The notes under the pieces were generated by a model, which saw only the letters and a program-made list of their open reading frames with translations, made no database searches and had not been told where the DNA came from. DNA of 64,000 nt. Origin: Zopfochytrium polystomum. Its lineage: Eukaryota > Chytridiomycota > Chytridiomycetes > Chytridiales > Chytridiaceae. The position numbers and the translations under genes were made by a program. The stretch covers positions 55,063 through 119,062 of the forward strand of contig JAIVFJ010000197.1 of NCBI GenBank assembly GCA_025765615.1, in the 5' to 3' direction. Positions 18,879 through 29,793 of the stretch are shown piece by piece; position 1 is the first letter of the stretch, and each line of letters starts with the position of its first letter.

Positions 18879-21611
18879 GTGGCCCAGATCCACGCCATCC
18901 AGGTGTCCGCAAAGTCGCTGGTAGCGGCCGTCTCGGCTGCGGCCACCGCCGCCGCAGGCGCCGAAAAAGCCCCTACAGCATCGAACGAACCCGTCCGCGA
19001 GCACTTTGGCTCCCTCCGAGCTGCCGTCACCGCAGTGGCAACCCTTCTCACTGGCCTGGGGCTCCTGGACTCATCGCCCACCGCCATGGCGACCGTTCCC
19101 GCTCCTGCCCCAGACCGCCCCGTGGCTAAAGCTCCTACAACCTCCGTTCCCGCCCCACACCGCGCCCCTCCGACGACCTGCTGCTTGTGGGATAAACTCT
19201 CACTCGAGCTGCAGACGGCGATCCTCGCCCTCGCGGGGCCCGTAACCGAACTCCTCTCCGGCATCGACATCCAACCGCTCCGCGCCGGCGGCTCGAGTGC
19301 CGATCGGGACCGAACCAGATCCGCGTTCCGCGACATCTTCGAACACGACCTCCACCACTTGCTCACCGATCCCAACAAAGCACCCACCCCAGCGGCTGCC
19401 GCGGCAGCAACTGCCGCCCACGCCGCTTTCAACTTTTCAGCGGTACTAAACGACGACGTGTCACTCAACTACTCCGACTACCTTCTCATCAGAAGCAAGT
19501 CAATGTTTACCGTTGTCCAATCAATGATGAAGGGCAGGTGCGGGCGCCTGCTGTATCCTGTTGCCGTGCATCGCAACTGGCTGGACCTTCTTTGGCCTGG
19601 ACCACGCGGCGAGTGCCCTATCGAATCGAGCGACGTTGCGCTGTCCGGGCTGCCGCTGCAGCGGGTCGTCGCGCTCTTTGCCGCGCAGCCCACGCTCAAC
19701 ATCGACAACGGCTTTATCCATTCCGCGGCACGGGCCGGCCGCGTTGACCTGCTGAGGTGGGCGGACGTGTTCAAGCCTTTTGATACCAAAGTTGGGCTCA
19801 AGGTTGCCGCCGTGGCTGCCGAGTCGGGCCACGTGCACGTGCTTGAATGGACTTTGAACCGGTTCGGCATGGAGTGCGTAGCAGGGGCGTTGGACAAGGC
19901 CGCGAAGAGGGGACACCTTGCTGTTGTCGAGTTTTTGCACGAACGTGGAGCGGAGGGGACGGTTGCAGCGATGGACGGGGCCGCGGCGAATGGGCACATT
20001 GACGTGGTGAAGTTCCTGCACTCCCACCGCGCCGAGGGCTGCACGACGGACGCGCTCAATGTCGCACTGTCTTTGGCGTCGACAGAAGATCGGGAGGGCT
20101 TGATCGCAAGGGCAGAGGTGGTCAAGTTCCTGCTGGAGCATCGCCCCGAGGTGAAGGACGTTCGGGCCGACAGTGTGTACGTGCCGATCCTCAAGCGATT
20201 CCATGTTCTGCCCCGAGCATGCTTGGAGATCATCCAAGTCTTACATCGGCTGTCACCAGAGGACTGGACTGATCCAGCGGTGAAGATTAATCTGCCAATG
20301 GACTTGGCGGCGGGCGCGGGACTCTTGGATGTTCTTGAATTTTTGCACAGCAACCGTAACGAGGGCTGCACAGAAGCTGCTGTGAATGCGGCAGCGGCGG
20401 GCGGTCATTTGGCAGTTGTAAAATTCCTGCACAACCATTACACCTCAATCTTCACAGCGACTGCAATGGACGAAGCGGCAGCAGCGGGACACCTAGACGT
20501 GGTCGAGTTCTTGCACGAGTGTCGTGCCGAAGGCTGCAGTAAGGCGGCCATGAATGGAGCAGCCAGCAACGGACATCTGCATGTGGTGCGATACCTCCAC
20601 ATGAAACGCAAGGAAGGGTGCACCAAAAAAGCCATGGACATTGCAGCAGAGCGAGGGTATCTGGAGGTGGTCAAGTTTCTCCACGAAAATCGATCTGAAG
20701 GATGCAGTAGTGACGCAGCGACGCGCGCCTTTCGCAAAGGGCATCTGGAAGTAGTGGAGTACCTTGAAGTCAATTATGGTCTGACCGCCGAGGGCAGACG
20801 ACGGAGGAAGCTCAGCGGCGTAGGCAATGACGGCGGTCAGAAGCGCCTCGGCACCGCATACTGGACCGACATCATTGAGAAGCAGGTGCTGCTTACCGGC
20901 AATCCCGGTGTTCATCAGCTGCCGCTGAAGAGCATGCCCGTCGCGAGCATGGCTGAAGTCGTCGCCGCCTGCACGGGCGCAGCGCAGCGTGACCACCTCG
21001 CGTTGCGCTGCGTACAGCTCAAACTCGCGAAGCACTTTGAAGCCGTGCTGGAGGCCTGCCCCGACGCGCTCGCCGCAGCGTCCCTGGAGACTGTCGTTGG
21101 CGACGAGACGCTCCAGCTCTGGAGCGCGCTCCCGGGTGACGAGCCAGCGCAACCATCCAAGCGGACAGCCGCAAACGCCGCCGCCGCCGCAATCGACGGC
21201 CTCGGCGTCGCGGTGCTCAAATCCCTCCACTCCCGCCGGCCAGCTCTCTTCGCCGCTCGCGGCGCCGTCACGGCGTTGATCGAAGCCTGCGTGCGCCACC
21301 TTCGCTGGGTCGAGCTCGGGTGGCTCCAAGAGGAGTTCCTGGAAGCCGCTGCCGCGCACCCGATGCTTGCCCAGTTTCGCCCCACGCTGGGCATGCTTGC
21401 ACTCGGCGGCGCGCGGAGCGCGGCGCAAGCGATGGACATTGCTATGGCGCATGGATCGTTGGACACTGTCGTGTGGCTGCGGCACTGCTTTGGCGGTGTG
21501 GACGCGGCGCTGGAGCGCAGGGCGGCGGAGGTCGTAGAGCACGAGGCTTGGCGGCATATATCAACGCGTGGCGAGTTGGAGGTTTCCTCTTCGATGCGGA
21601 AGGACATATAG
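18879..21611 (+). CDS. F-box-like ankyrin-repeat protein, full repeats and C-terminus but no ATG start
   Basis: A 910-codon frame with the same layout as the 5033-7780 gene: Ala-rich start with the AIQVSAK motif, F-box-like LWDKLSLELQ near residue 106, ankyrin repeats from about 290 to 640, and the full C-terminal domain through WLRHCFGG and VEHEAWRHIS. The open frame begins on GTG. The in-frame stop before it is at 18825, with no ATG between, and the first in-frame ATG (about residue 69) would still leave the F-box. Either a spliced upstream exon supplies the start or the original start was lost. About 620 bp (19698-20320) are almost identical to the minus-strand copy at 10860-11487. Confidence 0.65.
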   Translation: MAQIHAIQVSAKSLVAAVSAAATAAAGAEKAPTASNEPVREHFGSLRAAVTAVATLLTGLGLLDSSPTAMATVPAPAPDRPVAKAPTTSVPAPHRAPPTTCCLWDKLSLELQTAILALAGPVTELLSGIDIQPLRAGGSSADRDRTRSAFRDIFEHDLHHLLTDPNKAPTPAAAAAATAAHAAFNFSAVLNDDVSLNYSDYLLIRSKSMFTVVQSMMKGRCGRLLYPVAVHRNWLDLLWPGPRGECPIESSDVALSGLPLQRVVALFAAQPTLNIDNGFIHSAARAGRVDLLRWADVFKPFDTKVGLKVAAVAAESGHVHVLEWTLNRFGMECVAGALDKAAKRGHLAVVEFLHERGAEGTVAAMDGAAANGHIDVVKFLHSHRAEGCTTDALNVALSLASTEDREGLIARAEVVKFLLEHRPEVKDVRADSVYVPILKRFHVLPRACLEIIQVLHRLSPEDWTDPAVKINLPMDLAAGAGLLDVLEFLHSNRNEGCTEAAVNAAAAGGHLAVVKFLHNHYTSIFTATAMDEAAAAGHLDVVEFLHECRAEGCSKAAMNGAASNGHLHVVRYLHMKRKEGCTKKAMDIAAERGYLEVVKFLHENRSEGCSSDAATRAFRKGHLEVVEYLEVNYGLTAEGRRRRKLSGVGNDGGQKRLGTAYWTDIIEKQVLLTGNPGVHQLPLKSMPVASMAEVVAACTGAAQRDHLALRCVQLKLAKHFEAVLEACPDALAAASLETVVGDETLQLWSALPGDEPAQPSKRTAANAAAAAIDGLGVAVLKSLHSRRPALFAARGAVTALIEACVRHLRWVELGWLQEEFLEAAAAHPMLAQFRPTLGMLALGGARSAAQAMDIAMAHGSLDTVVWLRHCFGGVDAALERRAAEVVEHEAWRHISTRGELEVSSSMRKDI

Positions 21612-21624
21612 ATTGTACTGTGCG

Positions 21625-21875
21625 CGCGCCGCGGTATCTTGGTCCTCCGGACGTTCCGCGGGCGGCGGCCGCTGCCCAAGTCCAGCGTGCGGCACCTGCT
21701 CTTCGACGATCTCGCGTGGCTGTGCACGGGCTTCTTCTACGCGACAGCCACGCATCCGACGTGTGTGGTGCTGGAGCGCATGGCGGCGCCGGTTGTGGAT
21801 CGTCAGTCGCAGCGGCACATTTCGATGGGGAGCGGGTTTGTGGATTCCACTTCTGCCACGGAAATTGCACTTTAA
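21625..21875 (+). pseudogene. Ankyrin-family C-terminal remnant in tandem
   Basis: Directly after the stop of the 18.9-21.6 kb copy, a second C-terminal piece reads GILVLRTFRGRRPL, SSVRHLLFDDLAWLC and QRHISMGSGFVDSTS. These correspond to spaced parts of the family's last 200 residues with internal deletions. It looks like a collapsed tandem duplicate of the domain. It has no start of its own. Confidence 0.7.
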
Positions 21876-22489
21876 CTTTAGTCACTATTATCCTCCGTCT
21901 GTGGGGATAGGACTTCAATGGGATTGGGCTTGCACGTTTTTTCCACTCCCCCATTTCTGTATTTCCACTCCCCGCCCAGCTAAAATCTTCTCTACTAACC
22001 CAAGGACGTAGCGTTGTCAGCGTTGCTGTGGACACGCATTTGAAGCGCATCGGCAGTTGGGGGAAAACAGACGAGAGGGAAGGGAAGGGGGGGAATTCGT
22101 GATTGGGCTGCGGGTCCCATTCTGGAGCCCCGAGCGAAACAAACCGGCCTGCGGCCGGCCTGCGTTGTCGTCTTTGGGGTCGTTTTCGTCATTCGCCACT
22201 GTCGCCCCATGCAAAGCAGTGCAACAGCGTCTGCCCGCCGCCGCGCGCAACACGCTGCCACATCTCATTGGGTTGGTGGCGTCCCTTCGCGGCGAACGTG
22301 TAAACTGTACCCTCAGCGATTGAGCGCCGTCACCGACGGCTTGGAGCCCTGCTATCCAGATCCACTCTGGACCACCCTCCACCGCCGCCCACCGAGCGAT
22401 GGCCACGAGCACTCGTTGTTGAGCAAATTGCGGCTGGCGGGGAATGGAAATGCAGAAACGGGGAGTGAATTTAAGGCACCGTTCATTTA

Positions 22490-23294
22490 TTCTGCACGCT
22501 GCCCGGGCGCAAGGAAAGGCTGTGGGGGGAGGCGTCGAGGAAGCCGATGGAGGCGCAGTCGGAGAGGGTGTCGAGGACGGCTGCGGCGTCCCACGGATGG
22601 AAGCAAGTGGACATGACGCAATCCAGGAGAACGGGAAAAGTGGTGGCGTCCATCGGGTACGGCGTGGTGGCGGCGGCTGAGAGGTTTGGTTTGTGGTAGG
22701 AGTTGCTTGTATGAGGATGGATGTGGGCGGCGGGGAGGGCGGCATCGGCTAAAATGGCGGCGCGGCGTTGCGCGGCGAGGAGGGCCAGGGGAAGCGGAAG
22801 TCGCTCTTGATGGGGAATCCGTGTGGGAATTTCCGATAGCGGAGCGAAGCGTGGGTTGTAACTGGACGGAAGAATGTTGGGCTTGCTCGACAGACGCGCT
22901 TAAAGCAGAAAGACTCTCCGAGGACAGACAGGGAGTAGTTGGGCACTGCGGTGGCCAGTTGCTCCATGGCGACGGAGTGAGAAGGCCGTCGCGAGCTGGC
23001 CACTGCGTTGATTTCAGTGAAGTCGACTTCGAGACCTCCAGCCGCGAGACTTTTGCATCGGCAGCGGTGGCTATCAGATCGGCCAAGCGTTCCGGCGACG
23101 GGAGCCCGCGCGCAGCTGCACCCAAATGTCGTTGTCGGCGGCAACGACGATTCGAAGGTGGTTGGAGGATGTAAGATGATGAGCGGCATCTCCGCTCGAT
23201 CCCATCGACAAAGGCTTTGCGTAGTCGAGCGCGATCGCCTTTTGGGTCCTTGTGTCTTCCTCTAAGAGTTGTACGTGAACTCGTACGTGATCAT
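22490..23294 (-). pseudogene. LRR-like family remnant with a large internal deletion
   Basis: On the minus strand the remnant starts at ATG 23294 (M-I-T-Y-E-F) and hits a stop after ten codons. After the N-terminal LGCSCARA-type stretch it jumps to the family's late region: LEVDFTEINAVASSRRPSHS matches LEVNLTEIAAASRHPSQPDS, and PVTTHASLRYRKFPHG matches VVTSHGSLRYPNFAGG. About 300 codons, the leucine-rich centre, are missing. The GC-rich 3' part (to about 22490) is preserved in other frames. It lies tail-to-tail with the ankyrin remnant at 21.6-21.9 kb. Confidence 0.75.
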
Positions 23295-23451
23295 GAGATC
23301 AGGGACGGCAGGTAACAAGATGGAAAGTGGCCCTGCAGGGCGACCGTGGCGAAGCCACAATGGCACAAAACACTTGTGAAGGGGCCAACTGCTTGTCCTA
23401 ACACTGCCGCCATAATATCGAAATATATATCGCTGCCACCCCCCCAGCTGC

Positions 23452-25125
23452 TTACGCAGGCAGGCACGCAGTTCCCCCCAAAACCCCTCTCAGGTAGGCA
23501 ACGCAGCTGCACGCCATGGCAGCGGACCCGGCGCCGCCCGCCAGCGCCGACTCCCACCCGCAAGTGAGGGACGGCTCCCACGACGACGCCGGGTCGGCGT
23601 CCTTCCGCTGCGCGGTCGCGAACCGCACCTCAGCTCCGCCGGCGGCGATGTCGAGGCCGTCCTCCAAATCCCGCACATCATGGGCGTCGGCGTCATCCGG
23701 CGCGACGCGTAGCTTCGCGTGGAGGTTGAGGAGGCGGGCAAAGTAGAGGACGTCGAGGGCAACCGTCGCAAGCAGGAAGAACCCGCCTCTGAGCATTATC
23801 TGCACGACGCGGTCGGTTTTTAGCCTGTCGGCGCAGGCCGGGGAGAGGGTTTGTACGGGGGTGTCGTAGCAGAAGAAGAATGCGGCTGTGATGACGCCGA
23901 CGAACATGCCGCAGTGGTTGCCGGCGTAGCTGTGGAATTTGAGGTCGAGGCTCGACCGCACGCTGAGGGTTTCTCGAACGACGGCGCGAAAGGACGAGCC
24001 GCGACGTCTTGCGACTACCCACATGACGTATCCCACGTCGCTGAAAGGCTTAACGAGGAGGGCGCCAAACACGAACAGCGCGAATACCCAGGCTTCGGAT
24101 AATCGCAACATAGCAACTGTTGGTACGACCTGGTAGACTTGATCGGTCGGCAAGCGATGAGAATAAACTAAAACTTTCGCGATGGGTCTCAAATTCAATG
24201 ATTCGATTTACCGCTCAAAATATTGATCCGATTGAGGTATTGAATTAGGTTGAGCCTTTCTTCGGCATCGTCCTCGTCAGCGTCACCGGCGGTGGTGAAA
24301 GCAGCAACGGACTCGGCGATTGTGGTGAGCGACGTTTTCCTTATTATAGTGCCGTCGACGTTGCTTTCGACGCTGAGAGCGGTCGACATGTTTGGCGGAG
24401 GAATCTCCGAAGCACGCCGATACCGCTGCGTGTGATTGTGTAGCATAAATGCCATTTGTGCTTTTTGAATGATTATGGACGTGACGAACAATCCGGCCGC
24501 ACCGATGGTCTTGACGGCGGTGTTGCCTTCGTCAAAGTCGGTCAGGCTAGCGTAGCCAATGAAAAACCAGAAAGCGGCCGTCTCGATCGATGCCTGCCAA
24601 AACGCGCTCACAGCCGATTTGAAAAGTCTCGTTGAGAGATTGCACTTTGGCGGTATCACTCGGTAGGTGAGGATGAAGACACCTGTAGAAAGTTGGGATT
24701 TGACGGGCGGACGGTGAATCGCCATTCCTATTTAAGATTACAGCAAAAGCTGACCAACCAGGTATTCGCGAGACCGTCGAACAGATGATAACTGCCAATC
24801 TAGTGGCCCCCAGCGTTGCAATCAGAAGCAAAATGACCGCCACAGTCGCGCTCATGGCAGCAATGGCTCCTCGCTGCCGCTTCTTCTCTTTGGGATGCAG
24901 CGCCGATCGCTTCGTCAACACGAGGAAGTGTGTGGTCACAGACAGGCAGAACTGATACGCCAACACATACAAACTGGCCGAGTCGGGAGGTCGGGTGAAT
25001 CCGAGTCGCAGGTACTGCGTCTCGAAGACTGCAATGGAACCGAGCAGGAACCAGGCGCCAAGAGTGTAGGGAACGATCACGATCCACCACCGAATGAGCC
25101 AGTAAAGGTACGTTCGGCGGCTCAT
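23452..25125 (-). CDS. Multi-pass membrane protein, family not recognised
   Basis: Three exons on the minus strand: 25125-24759, 24682-24212 and 24116-23452, with introns 24683-24758 and 24117-24211. Both introns have GT-AG ends and reading phase is kept, giving about 500 residues. I count about eight hydrophobic spans: three in exon 1 (near residues 12-34, 50-70, 86-116), two in exon 2, and three in exon 3. An acidic loop (DADEDDAEERL) follows span 5. There is no signal peptide and no motif of a known transporter or GPCR family that I can recognise. Placement in a cell membrane is inferred from the spans; which membrane is unknown. DNAI2 ends 270 bp upstream on the same strand. Confidence 0.7.
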
Positions 25126-25395
25126 GAGGTTTGTCGGGGACGTCGAATTACCTTTGGTATTTGGTGATTATTCTTGGCATCACACATGTTTGTCGACAAA
25201 GAAGTTCATCCATAGATCGACTTCCCAAGCGTCTCCATTTGAACGGAAGACCCTCGCATACTGCTCTGACCGCCAACACTAGGCGGCGCTAGATGGTATT
25301 GACATAAGAGCTCTCAACTTCCCTAAAGCCCTTCCATTTTTATTCGCGAGTTCTCGCTTGCACCCACCCAACCACCCACCACCGCCTCCACCGCC

Positions 25396-27803
25396 TCACG
25401 CGACAATGCCACCCTCCGCCGGCGCGACCGCAGCCGGCACCAGCGCGTCCGCGTCCGCGTCGCCCAAACCGTCGGTCGCGTCCGGCGGCGGCGGGGCGCG
25501 GGCATCCCTGCCAAAGCGGACCGACTCCCTCGACACCCACGCCGGGTCGCCCTCGGCGAGACCCTCGTTAACGGCGCTGAAGAACTCGTCGTCGGCGGTC
25601 TTGTAGAGCTCGGCGAGGGCGTCGCCGGTCGGGCGGAGCGAGGACGAGGCCGGCCGCTTCTGCGCGGCTTTGATGCGCTTCTCGCGCGCGGCGGATTCGA
25701 GCGTTTTTTCGCGTTTGGCTTCGCGCTCGAGCATCTGGGCGGGTGGTTGGGCGAGAGATGAGAGCGAGGTGAAGGGGACGTTTGGGAATGGTGCACGAAA
25801 AGAGTTGGGGGAGTGGCGCTCAGGAAGCGGAATACTCAAAGATAGCTTGCCCAAAAGCGCACCTGTGAGAAAATCGCCTTTTCATTATTCTGAAGCCGGG
25901 CCAACCCATCAGACAGCTCCATCACGGTTGTGCTGCCGTCCCTCGCGGTCGCCGCGACGAGGCGGCCGTGCTCCTGGACTTTGATGGAGTGTATCGGTGA
26001 GTTGCAGACCTGGACGGTGAGGGTCGGGTCGTTTTGCTTGAAGACAAAGTCCCAGATGTCGACCGTGCCGTCCATTTTGGAGGTGAAGAAGAGGGACGGC
26101 CGAGTGGGTGACCAGCAGGCGTCCGTGAGGTAGGAGAGGGAGTACTTTGTCGACATGATGGGGGACCGTACGTCTTCGACCCATATCTGAAGGATGGATA
26201 TATTATGAGCGGTTTCATTTTTAGCTTGAATCTATTTTTATGGGCGAACGACGGCGCCCACCTGAGCTTTCCAATCTCCAACGGACAAAAAGTTCTTTGT
26301 AAAGAATGGATTTCTCTGGATCGATCAAGGGTGAGATGTCAGAGGGCATTGGCGGAATGTTTACCTGAAGCGCATAAACCGGGCCGTGGTGGCCGGGGTA
26401 AATGTGCGTTATCTTTTCGGACGGGTTCTTGGCCTTTTTGTTGCACATAAACACCGACCCGTTCTCCGCCCCAACCATGAATTTTGTTGGCTGAAGCATC
26501 ACATTATTACTCAAACGCCGGATGCTCGCAAATGTACCATTGTCGTCTCAAAATCCAGAACGGTGCCGCCCACGATGTTCCCATTTTTCTCTGGATCGAG
26601 GAGAAGGCTTTCTGTTGGTTCTGCCAGTTTTCTGATATCCCACCAAAGCACCTGGCCGTCTGTGGAAACCGAGAAAAACTCACAGCCTTTGAAATGGAAC
26701 TTTCTTTAGAGTTCGGGAAAACGAGAAGGTAAGCGATGCAAACCTGATTTCGACTGGACCCATGAAATGTTGTAAACAGGATCACGGTGGCTCCTCTCAA
26801 TGGCCGAAGTGTCGACAGGATAGGCGCCCTTTCGTGTGTCCCAGTATGCTGTTTTTATTGAACGCATCATCAGCGGCGAACTATACGACATACCACCTCA
26901 AATCTACTTCGTACCCAGCAACCCGTTATACGAGCCTCCAACCAGAATATGCGGATCTTTTGGGTTGTATTTGACACACACGAGCGGCGAGGGAGGGGTG
27001 AGGGTCTGATCCGGAGTGTTTGGGTTCTCAATGTCCCAGATGTACGAGTCGACTGACATGTTGGCGGGCATCTGCTGGAACTGGAGAACAGAGTACGCAA
27101 CCGCAATCTTGTGCCCGTCGTCGGGGTACCAAGAAACGTAGGAGGCGGCGCGTTTGATGTGATTTGGATCTCTGGATGTCGGGGTGGAAACATTGTGAAC
27201 ACGACTTCCTGCTGCTGGCGTCCAACGAGCCTGTTACTCACCTGTAAACGTTGAGACTCTTTGCGCTGGGCGGGTCGACGGTCACGGCGTCCGGAGTGTC
27301 AATAAAGTACTCCTCGTAAATGTCGATGGCGTTGTTCTGCTTGATACAGTGCTCCATCGAGTTTCCCATGATCTGCACGGACTTGATGTACTCCTCGTCC
27401 TTTTCGATCTTTTTCTTGTATCGGATGGTGTGTTCGACGTCTGTTGGATCCACATCTTTCGGCCAGCCTCCTTGAGTGTGCAGGATCCCGCGGTTCGTGA
27501 AGGAGAACGATTCGGTGTTGACCTTATCGAGAGAGTTAAGCGGTGGGAATTTTGACGCCTCTCCAAAACAATGCCTCAATTGTAAGACATCCCCGTCCCC
27601 TCCCGTGCTTTCTTGCTCACCTCGTGCTCGGACTTCTCGGGGACAGACTGCACTTCGAACTGGCACGTCGCGCGCTCGCCGTAGTTCCGCATGTACGCCG
27701 GATCCGGGACGATGTGGGTGGACAGCTCGGCATGGCGAGTTCGGAATGTGGTCTGCTTGCCAAACTCTTTGCGCTTCCGCTGGTAGACGTAGACGATCTC
27801 CAT
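25396..27803 (-). CDS. DNAI2: Axonemal dynein intermediate chain 2, outer arm
   Basis: Nine exons on the minus strand: 27803-27621, 27522-27242, 27171-26915, 26848-26744, 26686-26538, 26490-26365, 26315-26262, 26186-25863 and 25734-25396. The eight introns are 47-128 bp with GT-AG ends, and every phase closes to 605 residues, a length typical of the family. Recognisable conserved stretches include [17 protein letters not shown] (start), [26 protein letters not shown], then WD-repeat segments [46 protein letters not shown] and [10 protein letters not shown]. The C-terminus is basic then acidic, as usual. The protein is a WD40 intermediate chain of the outer dynein arm and tethers heavy chains to axonemal microtubules. 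Its presence implies a motile flagellum. The ORF could start 11 codons earlier, but family homology begins at this ATG. Confidence 0.95.
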
Positions 27804-28001
27804 CGATGCGTGTGTGGTTGCGGGCCTTTGGATCAATGGAAGGTGGGGTCCGCTTAATATTTTTTAGACAATTCCGCTCTGAACCAAGGTTCCTGGGAAG
27901 AAAAACAAAAACGGAAAAGAAAAAAGCACAAAAGAATCAAGAGCAACGAAAAAAAAAAAAAGAATTTTCCACGAACGCCGATCATTGACACTCCTCCACA
28001 A
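27804..28001. promoter_or_regulatory. Short shared promoter between DNAI2 and the ZIP gene
   Basis: Only 198 bp separate the start codons of two divergent genes, so both promoters must overlap here or lie inside the neighbouring transcripts. The segment is A-rich on the ZIP side (a run of A near 27948-27961). It has no obvious TATA box in either direction beyond 'atattttt' near 27855. Confidence 0.6.
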
Positions 28002-29793
28002 ATGGCCTCCTCCGGCGCCGACGCCTCCGACGCCGCCGCCGCCGAGGTCTTTGCCGTGGCGTCGCCTTACCTGACGCCGTACCTGCCCGCCCCCGTCGTC
28101 GCGCTGCTGCTCGGCAAGCACTCGATCGCCTTCGTCCTCTCGATTGCGGCGTCGCTCGGCACGTTCGCCGGCGGCGTGCTGGTGGTCGTGCTTGTGCGGC
28201 TGCTAGGCGCGTCGCCGACGTCGCGCTCGACGTCGGTGTTGATCGGCGTGCTGCAGGCCTTCTCCGCCGGCGTCATGCTGTACATGACCTTCGTTGACCT
28301 GCTGCCCGAGTCGGCTGCAGCCGTCGGAGGCAGGGAGGCCATGGTGTGGTTCTTTGCCGGCGTCGTCGTGTTTGCCGGGCTCGAGCAGATCGTCGAGGCG
28401 ATGGAGGTCGCAGGCGGATCGGGCCACGGGCACTCCCACGGCGGAGGAGGTGAGGGACACGGCCACTCGCACGGACCGGGTCAGGAGGACCACGTCCACG
28501 GGACCGAGCCGGTGCCAGCCGAGGAGAAGACAGCAAAGAAGGCGTCGGGGAAAAAGGAGGCGATCGGGGATGACGAAAAGACGAATGAGCGTGCCTCGCC
28601 TGGAGCCTCATCGGACGCTGCTCAAGGAGAGTCGGAAGCAACCAAAGGGCAAGAGAGCCTCTCGGCGGAAGCGCGGAAGCAGCTGATTCGGACGAGCCTC
28701 ATAACGTTTTACGCGCTTCTGCTGCACAACATGCCCGGTTCGTCTGTTGTCATGTCGTTTTGGAAAACGGTTGGATCCCTCTGATCGCGTTTCTATGGCC
28801 CGCGAGTTTTCAAATATGCTGATCGTACCCCGTCTTTCTTCTGCTTGATCTCTCTTTAGAGGGCCTGGGCGTCTTCCTTTCGGCGCTGAGCGATGTTCGG
28901 CTTGGCCTGCAGCTGACGGTCGCCATTTTGCTCCACAACGTGCCGGTGGGTTGGGCCTTTTCGCTCCCTTCTTTTTTGCGTTCTCTTTCTATTTTTCGGG
29001 CAGAAAACTGAATCCATCCACCTGCGCGCCACGCGACTGGTCAAACCAGGAGGGCATGGCCGTCGCGATTCCGCTCTACGCAGCAGGCGACAACTCCCTC
29101 GGCCACATGTTCTACGTGCTTCGCATGACGCTTCTGAACGGCCTGGCCGAGCCCCTGGGGGTGCTCCTCGGGGTTGGGATCCTAGGTCCCTTTGGGCTGC
29201 TCACGCCGGAAAACCTCTCGCGGTGCCTTGCGGCGGTGGGCGGGATCATGGCGTGCATCTCGCTGCACGAGCTGCTGCCGACGGCGATCCGGCTCGCGGG
29301 TCAGAACCGCGCGACGATCTCGCTGTTTTCGGGGATGGCGGTGGTGTTTTTCGCGCTCGAGGCCGTCGGGGAGGTGTTTGGCCACGCGCACGGGCACGGC
29401 GGGCACGGGCACGGGCACGGAGGCAGCGACGTTGGGCACGCGCACGGCGGCGGAAGCGCCGGGCATGACCACGCTGGCCACGTGCACCACGACCACCACC
29501 ACCACCACAAGCACGACGAGAACGACGCTGCGCGGCCCGCCGCCGTCGAAGATGACAGCACGGTGGTGATGGGCGACAAGTCGAGTCTGAAGGTTGAGGT
29601 ACCGGAGCAGGTGATGCGGATGGTGAAGCAGAAGCAGCAGCAGGCGCAGGCGGAGGACGTGGACGACGAGGGCCAGCCGAAGAAGCAGACCAAGCCGAAG
29701 AAGAAGAAGCCGTCCGCGTCGAGCGGGCACGGCGGTCACTCGCACGGACACAGCCACGGAGGTGGATCGGGACAACACTCCCACCACCACTGA
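28002..29793 (+). CDS. ZIP (SLC39-type) zinc/metal transporter
   Basis: Three exons: 28002-28737, 28860-28945 and 29050-29793; introns of 122 and 104 bp, GT-AG, phase-consistent, 521 residues. The two ZIP signature helices are intact after splicing: LLHNMPEG (exon 1/2 junction) and LLHNVPEGMAVA (exon 2/3 junction), each supplying metal-binding His, Asn and Glu. In both, the Glu-Gly comes only from the next exon, which supports the intron calls. Six to eight hydrophobic helices are visible. Two His-rich segments, one in the long loop (HGHSHGGGGEGHGHSHG) and one near the C-terminus, are typical of metal sensing or binding. The two HNxPEG motifs resemble the ZupT/GufA-like subfamily. Expected role: moving Zn2+ or a similar divalent ion into the cytosol, at the plasma or an organelle membrane. 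Confidence 0.93.
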
